DNA from: Melieria omissa
Lineage: Eukaryota > Arthropoda > Insecta > Diptera > Ulidiidae
Length of the DNA: 64,000 nt
Assembly (NCBI GenBank): GCA_963971225.1
Contig: OZ020269.1
Location: 84,296,450-84,360,449 of the forward strand
Direction of reading: 5' to 3'
In this document: one piece after another, positions 43,421-54,959 of the stretch
Position numbering within the stretch: position 1 is the first letter of the stretch
How the letters are laid out: each line of letters begins with the position of its first letter
Position numbers and translations under genes: made by a program
The notes under the pieces: model-generated
Seen by the model: the letters and a program-made list of their open reading frames with translations, nothing else
What the model was told of the DNA's origin: nothing
Databases searched by the model: none

Positions 43421-43533
43421 CTTATGTATGCACTATGGAAATAAACAAGAAATATGTAAATACGAATTGGGGAAATTATTATTAAACAACAAATTTTTTA
43501 ATACAGGGAGGCTGGTATGAACTGAAACAACTT

Positions 43534-43792
43534 TGTTGGAGTTCTCTACTATGAGTCGTCGGCGGAGCGGAATTAAAGAAATAAACGGGTTGAATTTCGG
43601 GTGTTGGGGTGTTTATTCGTCTGATGTCGAATAACGAATGATACAAAGAATACATGAAACATTAAACGATACAGACGGCCGAAGCCGGGAAGCAGAAAAT
43701 AGGGGGAAACATGAGTACAAGAGGATAAGGAAAGGAAGGGATTAGTGGTGGGATCGACAGATCACTGAACAATCACAGCACTCATTTAGCCA
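43534..43792 (-). repeat. 3' LTR of BEL2
   Basis: Plus-strand tgttggagttctctactatg to catttagcca. Matches the split 5' LTR. Confidence 0.93.
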
Positions 43793-44321
43793 TCGCGGCC
43801 GCCATTGCAGAGTGCAATTTAGTTGTGTCCGGGTGGAGGGTGGCCAAGACGCGGCTGAGGTCTGGCTGGTGGTGGTGCAGCTCACGACTGGCTGGCTGTG
43901 AGTGCGCTTAGGGTGCGCCGATAACGTCCTTGCGTGGGATGATCGGTCCGTGCGGAGCAGTCTTGGAGGCACCTGCCTTGCTGCCATGCGGTATAAACTG
44001 CGGTACGATCTGCAAAGGAGGTAGATGTCAGATGATTTGAAATTACAGTATTGGGGCGACATCATGGGAATGAGAAAACATGGCTGAGCTGCGGGGTTCG
44101 CTTAAGCTACAGCCGGGAGAATATGAGACTAGTTATCTTAAATTGATATGATAAATGGATAATTGTGTGCTCGTAGGGCTCGAGAGAGGCAGGATAACCG
44201 AACGAGAATGTCGGTTTGCTCTTCGAGAGGGTGGCTCTTTGATCCGGAGTTGGAACTGTGCGAGCATGGGCATTGCTGGAGCCGCTCCACCCCAAGAGGG
44301 AGATCTTGTAGATCGTGGAGT
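43793..44321 (-). other. BEL2 3' internal region, coding lost
   Basis: About 530 bp between the 3' LTR and the surviving gag-protease region. On the minus strand there is a short open piece that could be the last codons of pol, but no integrase or reverse-transcriptase motif is visible. This is where most of pol has been deleted. Confidence 0.5.
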
Positions 44322-46827
44322 TTAGACCCGGTCAGTCCGACGCCTGCGGGATTTGCAGCGTTTGGAACGAATCGCACTGGAGTGACGACTGTCCTCTTTT
44401 TGGACCCGGGATGGAGGAGGTGCAATGAGGAATTGCGAGGGATTGCAATTTCCGTCAGTTGTTGGGGGTGTGGAACGAGTGGCGTCAAGCCAACGCTCTT
44501 GTCGAACCCTTTTCCGAGCCCTCATTAGAGGCGAAATCCATCCTGCGGGGCCGAGACGTTTGGCAACGAGGGGGGAAATTTGCCGGTTTGGGAATGGGTT
44601 TGCAGGAGTGGTGGGTTCAGAATGATTTTCCATTAATTCCTGGGGTGGAAACCCTACGGGATTGAGGGCGGCAATCACTTGCGAAAGGGCTTTCTTTAGT
44701 GTGGAAAGGTTATTTCGAAGGGCGGGTCCAGTATGCATATGGCGACTTGCTACCTCTGGGGCACATGTCAAATACGAAGAAGGGGGTACTGGACCGCTTA
44801 ATACCCAACCGAATACTGTATGCTGAGCCAGTAAGCTGCCACATACATTCCGGTGGATACCTTCGAGCATGATCTGCGGTATGAGATCACTGCCAATCAT
44901 TATATCGATCTACGCTGTCTCGAAGGGGTTTGGATCAGCGAGATTTAGCATGGCGAAATTTTTCATATTAGGGGGGTGTATGTGACGAGGTGGGAGCAAT
45001 TTCGTAAGCTCTTGGAGCACGATTGCTTGCACGGGGAGTTTCGTGCTCGATTGGGGGACTGCCAATGTCAAGAAGCATATATGATTGGCATTTTGCACAA
45101 TCTGACCGCCCATGCCCGAGATTTTGAATGGGGATTTCTCGATTGGCAATTGGAGGCGTTTCTGGACCTTCGAGGAGATGAAGGTGCGCTGAGAGGCTTG
45201 GTCGATCAACGCCCGAGCTTTGAACAACTTTCCTGCGTGCTCAATAGACACCAGTGCCGTAGGCAGAAGGGATTGGGTGCCATTATTAGAGTGTAGGGCT
45301 TGTACTTTGGGCGTACTTTGCCTGGAAGATGTGCGGGGTTGCGCATCCGAAAGGGGAGAATGAGTAGCGGAGTTGTTATGCGATCGTTTTGGAGCTGTTG
45401 CAACCTGTGGAGTGGTCGAATGTGACCAGTTAGGAGTATGAGAGGGTTGCGCATTGCCTTTAGGGAGATGAAGCATGGAATGGTGCTTCTTTTGGCAATA
45501 TACGCACGTAAAATTGCTTGTACAATTCTCAACAAGGTGAGATATCGCAAGACAATTTACGCAGATATTGTGCTTCTTAACGTGTTTAAGTCGACTCTGG
45601 GGGGTGAGTCTTTTGAAGCACTGGCAAGTCCGTATGGGATGATTTGCGTTGCAGAGTTTGCACGCGAAGTCCCTTTTCACTTGAACGTGATAATTTAGGG
45701 ATTTGTGTGGCCGATTTGGGAGGACATTGGAAGTCGAAGGTTGAGACGGTTTCGGCTTAGAAGGGCGAATACTTTGCAACCGTTCAAGTACCTCATATCT
45801 GCCGGTCAGGAACTCATCCATTTGCGACCAGGGTGGCAGATCCTTCCGGGATGTCAATGATTGCTCCCATAGAGCGTGTGTCTCTTGGGGCAATTTGGTA
45901 CAACATATGTAAACCAATAGCGGATCCCAATTGTCAGTGTCTACGGCCTGAGAATTGAGAACAGACAGACAATTGTTTATAGTGCTTTGGATCCGCTGTA
46001 GCGCCTCACTATTTTCAGTGTGGGCAGGAGCGATATTTAAAAGGGATCTGATTTGTGTATCAATGAGCATGCGTTTGTTTTCGAAGCGTGATTTTAAAGC
46101 TTCCCACGCGAGTCCGAAATTCTCATCGGTTAATGCATATTGCTTTACAATAGCACCGGCTTTACCTTGCGTCTTGTATCGGAGGTGATACAATTTTTGG
46201 GCTGGAGTGAGCTGGGGGTGGTTGATGTAAACCGCGGTAAACATGTCCCGAAAGGACGGCCATTGCTCATAGCCCCCGAAAAAGGTTTCGGATCACAAGG
46301 CGGAACTTGTAGGCAAATGAAGGGGGAATTTGCTGGTTCTAGGGGTCGAACCGGTTCCATATGCGCAGCGGGCTGGGGGGACTGTGTTTGGAGCATCTCA
46401 ATGATGTCCGACATCTGAGCCATGCACAACTCGTACTGGTCTGTGCAGGCGTCGATTTTTTGCCTAGCCGACTCTTTGAAACCGTCGGGCTGGCTGTTGT
46501 CTTCAGCAATGAATACTGCCTCATGTGCGCACATAAGCCTCCCCCATTGGGCTTGCAAATTTTGTTGCTTAATTTGGACCAGGGATTTGGTCAAATCCTC
46601 AATGGGAGCCGATGAAAATTGTGTGCATAATAGCACGAGTCTGTCATACTCGAAAGTAAATTTGGCAACACTGGGATCGGTTGCTTTTGAATGGAAAGTT
46701 TGGAGCGCGTGTTTGGTGGCTCCCGAGTGACAGGAACTGTCAAACGTGCATTGGTTGACTTTGGGGATCTGGAGGAAGGAGTCTCCATTGTGATAAGTTG
46801 GCGTTTAGGGGATCGCTCAACAGGCAT
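44322..46827 (-). pseudogene. BEL2 gag-protease remnant
   Basis: Starts at MPVERSPKRQLITMETP (46827) and continues in three pieces separated by frameshifts (near 46650 and 46240). The main piece (46244-44910) carries the BEL capsid-like part (LKSRFENKRMLIDTQIRSLL, then LPPWSQMDEFLTGRYEVLE), three Cys/His clusters (CKLCNANHPIRTC, CVNCLAISHLVENC, CVYCQKKHHSMLH) and a Pao-type protease segment (KARALIDQASQRTFIS). The next piece begins IGSDLIPQIMLEGIHRN and ends in low-complexity basic sequence. Frameshifts and missing pol make it non-functional. Confidence 0.85.
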
Positions 46828-48543
46828 TTTGTTTAAAAAAGCTCGACAAGTTTAAATAAATATATGTAGGGTATTGTAAAATAGACGTGAAGTCTAACCG
46901 CGTCCGCGCGAACGATAATTGAATATGGGAAGAGTTGGGAATGGGAAAATTCGTTCAAACGAATTTGAATACTTGTCGAGCAAAAAATGTTACACCCGTG
47001 TATGTGTAAATGTGTAGGGAAATGTATATGTATACGGAAATTTGTATATGTAATAAATATAAATGGGTATATGGGAATTGAGCAAAATTTGTGTATAAGT
47101 ATGTGTATTGGGAAGGGATGTACGAATAAATATTATGCAACAAATGTTATGTGTGTAGTCAAATGTGTATAAAAATTAGTCTTTATTTGTGAAAAGTGAA
47201 TTTATTTGTATGGGAATGTGTGTGTGAATATACACGTATGTATGGGTATGTGTGTAAATTGGTGTGTATACATATATATTTGTAAGTGTATATATATGTG
47301 TACGAATATATATGTGTATGAATATATATGTGTATGTGGTTATTTGTATTAGCGTGTTGGTGAACGTAAAAATGTGTCAAAATAATTTTTTTTTCAAACA
47401 ATTTTTGTGTGCAAGAGGGGTAATCTGTCCCACTGTATGAACTTGGGATGGCAGCGAATGTGCAGTGAATGAGTATCTGCACTATTGAAAATTTTCTAAG
47501 TCCTAGAAAATTTTTCAATATGCTGCGAAAGGGAAGTAACTCGTCCCACTCTGCTTGTGTTTATATACTTCTGCTAGCGAGAGCGGGGAAATGCTTAGGC
47601 AGAAGTATGTATGTGTAATTGCACTTGGTGGCAGCAGCGGGAGTGCTTGCTGCTTGTGCGTGCGTATATCGCACAAAGCGAAACGCGAAAATATACACAG
47701 GTGGGAGAGCGCGAAATCAACAGCTGGAGTGGTCGCTGCTGATCTGCGATATGCACAAAGCAAATGTAGGGAAAATGTGCAGATTAGAAAATAGTGGGAA
47801 GCAGGCTGCAGCCCAAAAAGTCAATGTGCAAACAAATTGCGCAAAATTATGTGCAGTAGCGGGAATGCTTACTGCGATCATCGAACGGGGTAGGGGTACC
47901 AGTATATAATTTTGTGACTGGATTTTAGGGATTTTTTTTGGGAATGGGTATATATATTTTATATAAATTTTATTTTGTGTTAGCGTATGTGTAGTTTGTT
48001 AGTTTTTAATAAACAATTTTTGGCTTATCTTATTGAGCCCAGTGCCCGAGAATGGGAATCTCCTCTATTTGTTGTGTGCCGCTACTGTGTTGTGCTAAGT
48101 TGTTGGCTGTTGTTGTTTGCCGTTGCTTGCCGTGCTTTGCCCTCTTCGTCTGCTTTGTGATGTGGGTGTATTTTGTTTTTGCCCGTGTTTCTGTTTTTGT
48201 TGTGTTCTTCTGTGAGTGTGTTTGTTGTTGTTTTTATGTTCGGCTGTAGTTCCCGTTTGCTATTTGTTCTGCACAACACTGCACTGTTTATGCTTCGCTG
48301 TTTTTTCTGTTTTTAATTTTTGATATTTGTGCACCGTATATTTTTGTAATCGATACAGTGTATTTATCACTTTGTTTCACTTTTGTCTTAGGTTCACTGT
48401 TTTTGAGTTGTCACTCTTTGTATATGTTTTTTTTTTGTGTCACTTTTCACTGTTTTTTGCACTTGTTGATTGTTTTGTATATTAAATTGTTTTATTTCTT
48501 TTTTTTGTTAGTGATTGTGTTTCCGCGTCGCGAGTTCGCGGTT
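46828..48543 (-). other. Long 5' leader of BEL2
   Basis: Some 1.7 kb between the 5' LTR and gag, AT-rich with many tgtatgtgtat-type repeats (46980-47400), then more unique sequence. No coding frame convinces me. A diverged copy of part of it lies at 51164-51620. Confidence 0.55.
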
Positions 48544-48557
48544 GGCTCGAAGGACCA
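48544..48557 (-). promoter_or_regulatory. Primer-binding site of BEL2, tRNA-Tyr type
   Basis: On the minus strand tggtccttcgagcc directly follows the 5' LTR. It is complementary to an acceptor end ggctcgaaggacca, which matches the insect tRNA-Tyr 3' end as I remember it. Confidence 0.7.
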
Positions 48558-48704
48558 TGTTGGAGTTCTCTACTATGAGTCGTCGGCGGAGCGGAATTAA
48601 AGAAATAAACGGGTTGAATTTCGGGTGTTGGGGTGTTTATTCGTCTGATGTCGAATAACGAATGATACAAAGAATACATGAAACATTAAACGATACAGAC
48701 GGCC

Positions 48705-50349
48705 CATGATGCAATTATTAAAGGTGATGTACGTTGTGACAGCCGAGTTTTGACACTCCCTTAGCTCAGTGCTGTATTTCAGAAGCAGGGGTAATGGGGA
48801 ATAAATTGAGGCCTTTTCATGAAAAGGTATTTAAAAAAGTAGTATTTAATGCGTGTTAAACTGCCTAAAAGGAGGAAAATCCATTATTAGAATTTAACAT
48901 ATAGGAAGAAATCTTGACCCTTAAATGCCCGAGGATACTGATTTTGATTAAAAACTAAATATAAGTAAAAAAAATGATGTGCGGAAGGTCAAAATATATA
49001 AGAAAGTTATTCAAAAAAATGTTGCCATCAGAATGCTTTTGGGTGGGTTCGGATAATTTACAACGATTTAAGAGGTTTAAATGATTATATCTTTAAAGAT
49101 ACCGTAATCTTGAAAACAAAAAATGGTAATAATTTCCAGTTTGAAAAGAAAAGAAATGCAAATATTTTTTGTTGATTTTATTTTTCATGCAATTTAAATA
49201 TTATATGCGAAAGTGCATTCGGCATTTAAAAAATGCAACAAGACGGTAGCGCGCGCTAGGCCTGGGCCTGAACGATTTGCAGTATCTGTATGTAGAATCG
49301 AGGACGTCTACGACGGGTGCCCGGCCCATGACGTTAAAATCGTCCTCGGGACTTCAATGCAAAGGTCGGGCGAGAAGGTATATTTATTCCCACAGTCGGG
49401 CAGTTCAGCCTCCATACGACCACCACGAACAACGGTCTGAAGCTGATCGATTTCTGAGGAAATTGAGGAGTGCAGGTGCAGGAATGACGCCCGAAAATGC
49501 ATCCAAAAAGTTAAGCGTCTCACGGAAGGCTTAAGCCCGGGGCATCTTCTTGCAGAGATGAAAACTGGGATCTGGTTACGGATGCGCAGGGTGTACTGGG
49601 GTTGTGGAAGGAGCACTACACCAAGCTGCTCGCAGGTGACGATGGGTTGTTCCCAGTGGTGAAAATGTCTAGATGGCACCAATCGACGACGACGATGTGG
49701 ATGTGCCACCGCGAATAAACATCCAGCGGCTACGCTGGCTCGGTCATGTCTGCCGCATGGACGACGAAATTCCGGCGAAAAAGGTGTTCGATGCGATGGT
49801 TGGAGGTCGGCGGCGAAGAGGGAGGCCGTGTCTCCGGTGGAAGGACCAAGTTGAAGAGGCCCTGTCATCTCTTGGTGTTACCAACTGGAGAAGGCGAGCG
49901 CAAAGCAGAGGCGCCTGAAGAGAAGTTTTGCGGCAGGCCGTAACCCGATCACGGGTTGTTATGGCCAGTTAAGTAAGTATGTAGAATAGCTGCAGCGGGT
50001 GGGAATTGCAGTTGTTGTTGTTTGTGTAGCTGAATTAGCCGCCAGTCTTTACGTAGTGGATGGTAAAATTATTAAATATACCGAAATTCGCGCGCTTTTA
50101 ATTCAAATACAACGAAAATATATTTGAATTTCAACGAAAAGAATCAAAACAAACAGCGTGAAATGGTTCAGTAATACCCACCATTTGTTTTTAGAGAATG
50201 TTACTATTTGTAAGTACTTTTTTCAAATTTTCTTCTAAATAAAAAAGAACTTTTTCAAAGAAGCATTACTGATTTGCTAAGGGAGCCAACATTGTCAAAT
50301 TAGAACGAGACGGCTGCCTACGTACATCACCTTTAATAATTGCATCATG
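48705..50349. mobile_element. P-element-like transposon, non-autonomous (1,645 bp)
   Basis: The ends are inverted repeats of about 30 bp starting catgatgcaattattaaagg. The Drosophila P element also begins CATGATG with a terminal repeat of about 31 bp. The insertion duplicated cagacggcc (48696-48704 and 50350-50358), 9 bp as read against 8 bp usual for P; one base may be coincidental. No P transposase (THAP domain or catalytic region) is readable. The interior instead holds a decayed RTE-like LINE fragment. Family assignment is an inference from the termini and the duplication size. Confidence 0.7.
49240..49980 (+). mobile_element. RTE-like LINE fragment inside the P-like element
   Basis: It begins with endonuclease-derived sequence (HDVKIVLG followed by a frameshift), continues through a spacer reading LVTDAQGVLGLWKEHYTKLL in one frame, and ends with the same C-terminal block as the LINE at 33361 (RLRWLGHVCRMDDEIPA, GRRRRGRPCLRWKDQVEEAL) and the same ttatggccagttaagtaagt tail. 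Endonuclease and tail are joined with the reverse transcriptase missing, so it is internally deleted. Confidence 0.7.
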
Positions 50350-50552
50350 CAGACGGCCGAAGCCGGGAAGCAGAAAATAGGGGGAAACATGAGTACAAGA
50401 GGATAAGGAAAGGAAGGGATTAGTGGTGGGATCGACAGATCACTGAACAATCACAGCACTCATTTAGCCAAACTTAAAGATGCTCTTGAAATTGTATTTT
50501 CGAACGCTTTTTTCTCGTATAAAAGCAAAAATATTCCTTATATCTTTTATTA

Positions 50553-51140
50553 TTATTTTACATTATAACATTTCAATATAACCGCCTTTCGCTGCGACAA
50601 TTTTGTCCAATCGGTGGAAAACGATTCGCACGCTGCCCGTACGTGCTTTTGTGGGATTCGGTTCCATTCCCGGACAAGTGTGGATCTTAGCGCGTTCAAA
50701 CTTTGGTGGTTTTTAGTGCAAACCTTAGTCTCCAAAATACTCCAGATTGAGAAGTCCATTGGATTCGCATCTAAAGAATTTGACATCCACTGTTGTGCAG
50801 AAATGAAGCAAAGTACGTTGCTTTCTAACCAATCTTGGTTAACACGCGGCTTGTGTGCTGGTGCCGAATCCTGCTGGAACGTCCAAGGTTTGCAGCCGAA
50901 ATGTTTCGTTGCCCAAGGCTTCAGAGCAGCTTCCAGAATTATTTCGCGATAAGTTTGCGCATTAATTTTAACACCAAGCTGCACAAAGGCGAGTGGTGAT
51001 CGACTATCGGCTGTTATGGCGGCCCAAACCATAGCCTGAGCATGCGAATGACGTCTGCAATTAAATCCAACTGTCACTGAGTCAAATTTTAACGCGGTAA
51101 AATTAACAGTATTATTACTACGGCAGTTCAAAGTTGGTTT
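50553..51140 (-). pseudogene. Mariner transposase, C-terminal part
   Basis: The open reading on the minus strand contains MVWAAITADSRSPLAFVQ, then TFQQDSAPAHKPRV and NPMDFSIWSILETKV, the second and third acidic catalytic blocks of a mariner transposase. The spacing between QQD and PMD is 37 residues, as in the maT (DD37D) group. The N-terminal helix-turn-helix region is absent and the frame merges into unrelated sequence upstream, so it cannot make a functional enzyme. Confidence 0.8.
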
Positions 51141-51163
51141 CAGTTCATACCAGCTGCCCTGTA

Positions 51164-51620
51164 TATAGTCAAATAAGTGTGTAAATGTGTCTTTATTTGT
51201 GTGCAAACGTGAATATATGTTTGCATGAAGAGAATCAATATATGTCAATATATATGTATAATAGTGTATGAGGGTTTTCGGGTGATAATAATTAATTCTT
51301 ATTATTTTACTCTATTATTTTAAACAATAATAGGGTAAACGATTACAATTCTTTTGAGTACAGGTGGGGTGTTTTTTCGCACCGTATTCACTCAGGGTGC
51401 CAAGAGCTGTGCACTGAATTGGTATGTGCAGCACTATTGACAAGTTTCTAAGTCTCAGAAAATTATTCAATGTGCTGCGAAAACAGGCTACTCGTCCCAC
51501 TGTATTTGCGTTTGTTTACTTCTGCTAGCGAGAGTGGGGAAATTGCTTAGGCAGAAGGGCGAATGTGCAATTGCACTTGGAAGCAGCAGCGGGAGTGCTT
51601 GCTGCCAACTGTTGCCAACT
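51164..51620 (-). mobile_element. Diverged fragment of a BEL2-type leader
   Basis: Sequence including ttctaagtctcagaaaatta, acttctgctagcgagagtgg and gcagcagcgggagtgcttgc aligns with 47170-47660 of the BEL2 leader at clearly lower identity. It is a remnant of an older relative. Confidence 0.65.
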
Positions 51621-51879
51621 TGGTGCGTTTCGCACTAAATTGAGTGCTTTTTGAAGATCAAAACGCGGAAAATATTGAGTTTTGTGCTTGGTGCGTTTTT
51701 TAGTGCTTTTTTTTTTTTTATTTAAAAGACACCAAGTCTAATTCTTCTTTAAACAAAATTGTTTATTGTTTATTAAACTGCAGTGTTTCATAACACTATA
51801 AGTCATTTACCAACTATATAACACTGGAATATTGGGCTACAAAAATCATTGTTTGGATATTGCATGACAACTGAAGTGA

Positions 51880-52390
51880 TACTCCAGTTTTTTGAAAATC
51901 GAAATCAAACAGCGTAAAGTAAGGGTTAAAGGAGTGTATGAAGAAACTGTGAAAAAGCGTGAATTAATGGGCCTATTGACTTCAAAAGTGGTGAAAACAC
52001 TCTTACTGAGAAACAATTCGGCACGTGACTTTTCCTTTTTTGAAATTCGAAAGCTAACAGGGTAAATCAAGGGTTAAAACTTTGTATGGATAGAGAACAT
52101 AAGCGTGCCGTAATACAATTTTTCTTATGACAAAATACTTGTCTTATTATTTCTTTATTTAGTGCTTCAGTAGTGCTTTCGCCCTATTGAAAGTCAATAG
52201 ACCTATTAAATTATGTTTTTCCATACAATCTTTTAACCCTTGGTCTCTCCGTTAGATTTCGATTAAAAAAAAAACAACATTAAAACACGCATCTGATTAT
52301 TATTTTTAATTTCAAGTGTTTCACGAATTTTGAAGTCAATATGCCTATCAGTTCATTTTTTTCGTAGTTTTCCCATATTCTCAAAATTGT
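51880..52390. repeat. Short repeat family in both orientations
   Basis: A block resembling gaaatcgaaatcaaacagcg, aagggttaaa, ttgtatgga, cctattgacttcaaaa and gtgaaacact occurs forward at about 51885-52010 and 52030-52110, and inverted at about 52170-52275 and 52300-52380. Unknown element. Confidence 0.5.
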
Positions 52391-53159
52391 AATCAAGCAT
52401 GTGAAAATATCAACAAATAATTTTACTTCGAACTCGCCACGTAAAAATATTTGCAAACATTTTAAATTGGGATCAACCACCAAATTTTTAAATTAATCAA
52501 AGCATTGGCCAGCAAAAAGCCATACACCACAAAGATTCGATTGATGGTGACATTGCAGCAATTTTTTCAGCAAAACCGATCGCAAAACAAAAAAGCATAC
52601 ACACAATAAACGACAACACCAAAAACATTAGCGAATCCCGAATCATCTTCGTTGAAACGACGATGACAATGCTTTGCTTCGTTGTTTACTCTCCGCTTGC
52701 GCTTCGACGAACAAGATCGCAAACTGTTGAGCGCGAGCAAATTTCCCGCAACCTATGCCTCCGCTCATCTCTTCCCCCCTCCCGCAACCAGAAACACGCT
52801 GGAAAATTTTTGAAGATGCGTATTCTTTATATTGTATATTCTTTGGTACAACGAAACGAATAGAAACGAGAACCAGCGAGCGTCGCTTCTCGTTTCTATT
52901 CGTATTCGGTGAATAGCGAAAACTGCAGTGCTTGTATTCGGTGAGAAGCGAATACTGCAGTGCTCGTATTCGGTAATCGAGAACTTTGCGAAGTATTCGA
53001 AGATCAACAGTTTCATCGAATATTTTTATGCGCAGTATGTAAATTTTTCCATGTGTATACTTGTGGTGCGGTTGAAGTGGCTTATTAGTTAATACGCAAA
53101 ATGAAAATTATTGAAGAAAGTAGCATAACAAATAAATAAATATTCAAACGCAGAGGCAC
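52391..53159. other. Intergenic, no gene recognised
   Basis: Contains a 16-bp perfect hairpin (cgaatagaaacgagaa at 52857-52872 with its inverse at 52887-52902) and, immediately after, two and a half copies of a 32-bp tandem repeat beginning gtattcggtgaatagcg (52902-52980). Otherwise nothing. Confidence 0.5.
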
Positions 53160-53515
53160 TCTGTGCTGTGCATGAACGCTTTTCCAACCATACTTTTAGG
53201 CATGCACTTTGAAGTATGGCAAATTTGGTATAATTCGCTTGGTATAGTCCGATATGGCAAGGATGGTTCTCGAAGAAATGGGCTGTGCGAGAATGGTCGA
53301 GCGCTTTCCAATTGGAAGTTGCAAGAAACTTCGGCGCGATAAGAAAACTGGTATAAAAGCAGCAGTGGCAGCGCAAGGAGTCGAGTCTGTGTTGAGCAAG
53401 CAATGGGGAAACATGCAATAGTAGTAGTGTAAAGTAGAACAAGTGTAAATTTGTAAATAAAGTGATTGTTAGTTTTGACTACGGTTGCGCTTAATAATTG
53501 AAGTTGTTTATTTTC
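53160..53515 (+). mobile_element. Possible solo LTR
   Basis: A stretch with the layout of an LTR: a TATA box tataaaag at 53352, an initiator-like agtcgagtctgtg about 35 bp later, and taaataaagtg at 53454. No element body or matching second copy is in the window, and I could not fix the ends or a target duplication. It could instead be an ordinary promoter region. Confidence 0.35.
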
Positions 53516-54604
53516 AAACACCATCAAAACGAACCTTGGGAAACTTGAGATTTTCGTATCAATATTAATATACAACATAAATATCTCTTAATAATCTTAG
53601 GAATATTAAAACGAGCATATTCGAATATTTAAGCAGTTTGTACTATTATTCGAATGCTTTTGTCCTCGTTTTCCCGCTTCGAGCGAATATGAGTAAACAG
53701 TGTACGTCTACTCGTTTTTGTTCATTCATTCATTCGGACTGGTCCACAGAGATGAAGTAAAGTATTCTATTCAAAAGCATTTGTATGTTTTCAAATAGCA
53801 AAAATATTCGCAGGGTAAAATTACCGATTGTTTTATATAAAAGCATATCAGTAAGAATATGTACATAAATATTTTCATTATATCCAGTACATACATATTA
53901 TGTATGCATAAGTATCTATATGCATAATAAAATTTGCTCAGTCTTACTTTGGTGTAATCTTTTCAAAAATTTAATAGATTCGTTCATGCAAATTTGATAC
54001 ATATAATATATCAATATTGATATAATACATATATATTATATATCCCATTGCATTAACACCGAAAAAAAAGAAATACAACCATTTTTCTTCCGGCGGCTGT
54101 CCTATCAGCAGGAAGTGGCAAATCTATAAGAGTAAAATTGCCTATGAAAAAGGTCCCAACTCGCCGTTCGCAACCGGCATAAAACTGTAGGTCCCTTCCA
54201 ACTTTGTAAAAATTCACACGCACAACATGGATGGTTGCGGGTAGCTAGGCCTTAGTCGCGGTATCGGGCTGCCTGCCAGTCAATTAATTAATTATTATAT
54301 TATATTTTGATACAAGTATTTTGACATTTTTGTATAGGTGCGCGGTGTAGATCCTAACATCAAAAATTGTAGCTGTTTCCAACAACTTTTTTAGATATTC
54401 CGCTTAGCATTTAGATAGATTTACATAGATTTACATGCATTGTTTACATGATTTCTGACCATATCAGCGACTGAACAATCACTTTGGAAGTACAATTTCA
54501 ACACTTCCCAGCATTCTTCGAGCGAAAAACGATACATATTCGTTAACCGTAAACAAAAACTGATTATCTGTCAACGAACGACCGACGCAAGTGCCGCCAA
54601 AGTC
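53516..54604. other. Intergenic with a degenerate LINE-like tail
   Basis: Mostly AT-rich. At about 54085-54300 a block (ggcggctgtcctatcagcag, then aactgtaggtcccttccaac, and a taattaattatt tail) resembles a 3' end common in tephritid genomic sequence as I remember it. No frame is readable. Confidence 0.4.
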
Positions 54605-54959
54605 GAGACACTTTTAATGCCGGCCTCTGTAGTCCACGACCAGCGCTCTGGCTTTTCATCTTCAGAGATTCCATGTTCAATTCCTAGTTCGTGCTGTTTA
54701 AACATCCATATACTTCTTCTTCTTCAAGTGCGCACAACACTGGCCGCTAACGTCAACTGTCCGTTGACGAATTTTCGATTTGTTGGCTTATTTGATGTCA
54801 GATTAATTAAAGCAGTCGATTTTATCAAAGCCATTCCATTGACTTGTGTCAGGTGCAATTGTGCCCACAGCAAACAAAGATCTCACACTCACTGAAGTCG
54901 GCATACGAACGCAGCCATTACCTCAACAGTTTGTCGAAGTTTCCTCAGCGAGCCACATC

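Larger units (their letters stand above)
43534..50470 (-). mobile_element. BEL/Pao-type element 2 (BEL2), non-autonomous
   Basis: The minus-strand element has a 3' LTR at 43534-43792 (259 bp) and a 5' LTR at 48558-48704 plus 50359-50470 (259 bp once the P-like insertion is removed). A 5-bp aactt duplication flanks it (43529-43533 and 50471-50475). It retains a 1.7-kb leader and a frameshifted gag-protease region, but reverse transcriptase, RNase H and integrase are absent. Any mobility would require enzymes in trans. Confidence 0.9.
48558..50470 (-). repeat. 5' LTR of BEL2, split by P-like element
   Basis: Segments 48558-48704 and 50359-50470 together reproduce the 259-bp LTR. The junction carries a 9-bp duplication. 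Confidence 0.93.
43504..51161 (-). mobile_element. Mariner (maT/DD37D-like), internally deleted, split by BEL2
   Basis: The left end 43504-43533 (cagggaggctggtatgaact) matches the inverse of the right end (cagttcataccagctgccct, ending at 51161), and TA lies outside both ends. The BEL2 element occupies 43534-50470 within it. The remaining ~720 bp holds the C-terminal two-thirds of a transposase; the N-terminal DNA-binding part is missing, so the element was already deleted before BEL2 landed. Confidence 0.85.

Noticed and set aside
47555..48600. Short frames within the BEL2 leader
   Set aside because: Cys/Val/Phe-rich frames on the strand opposite to the element, overlapping in several frames, no domain.
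53089..53578. Minus-strand frames of 72-144 codons
   Set aside because: Three overlapping frames, no domain; they cover what looks like an LTR on the plus strand.
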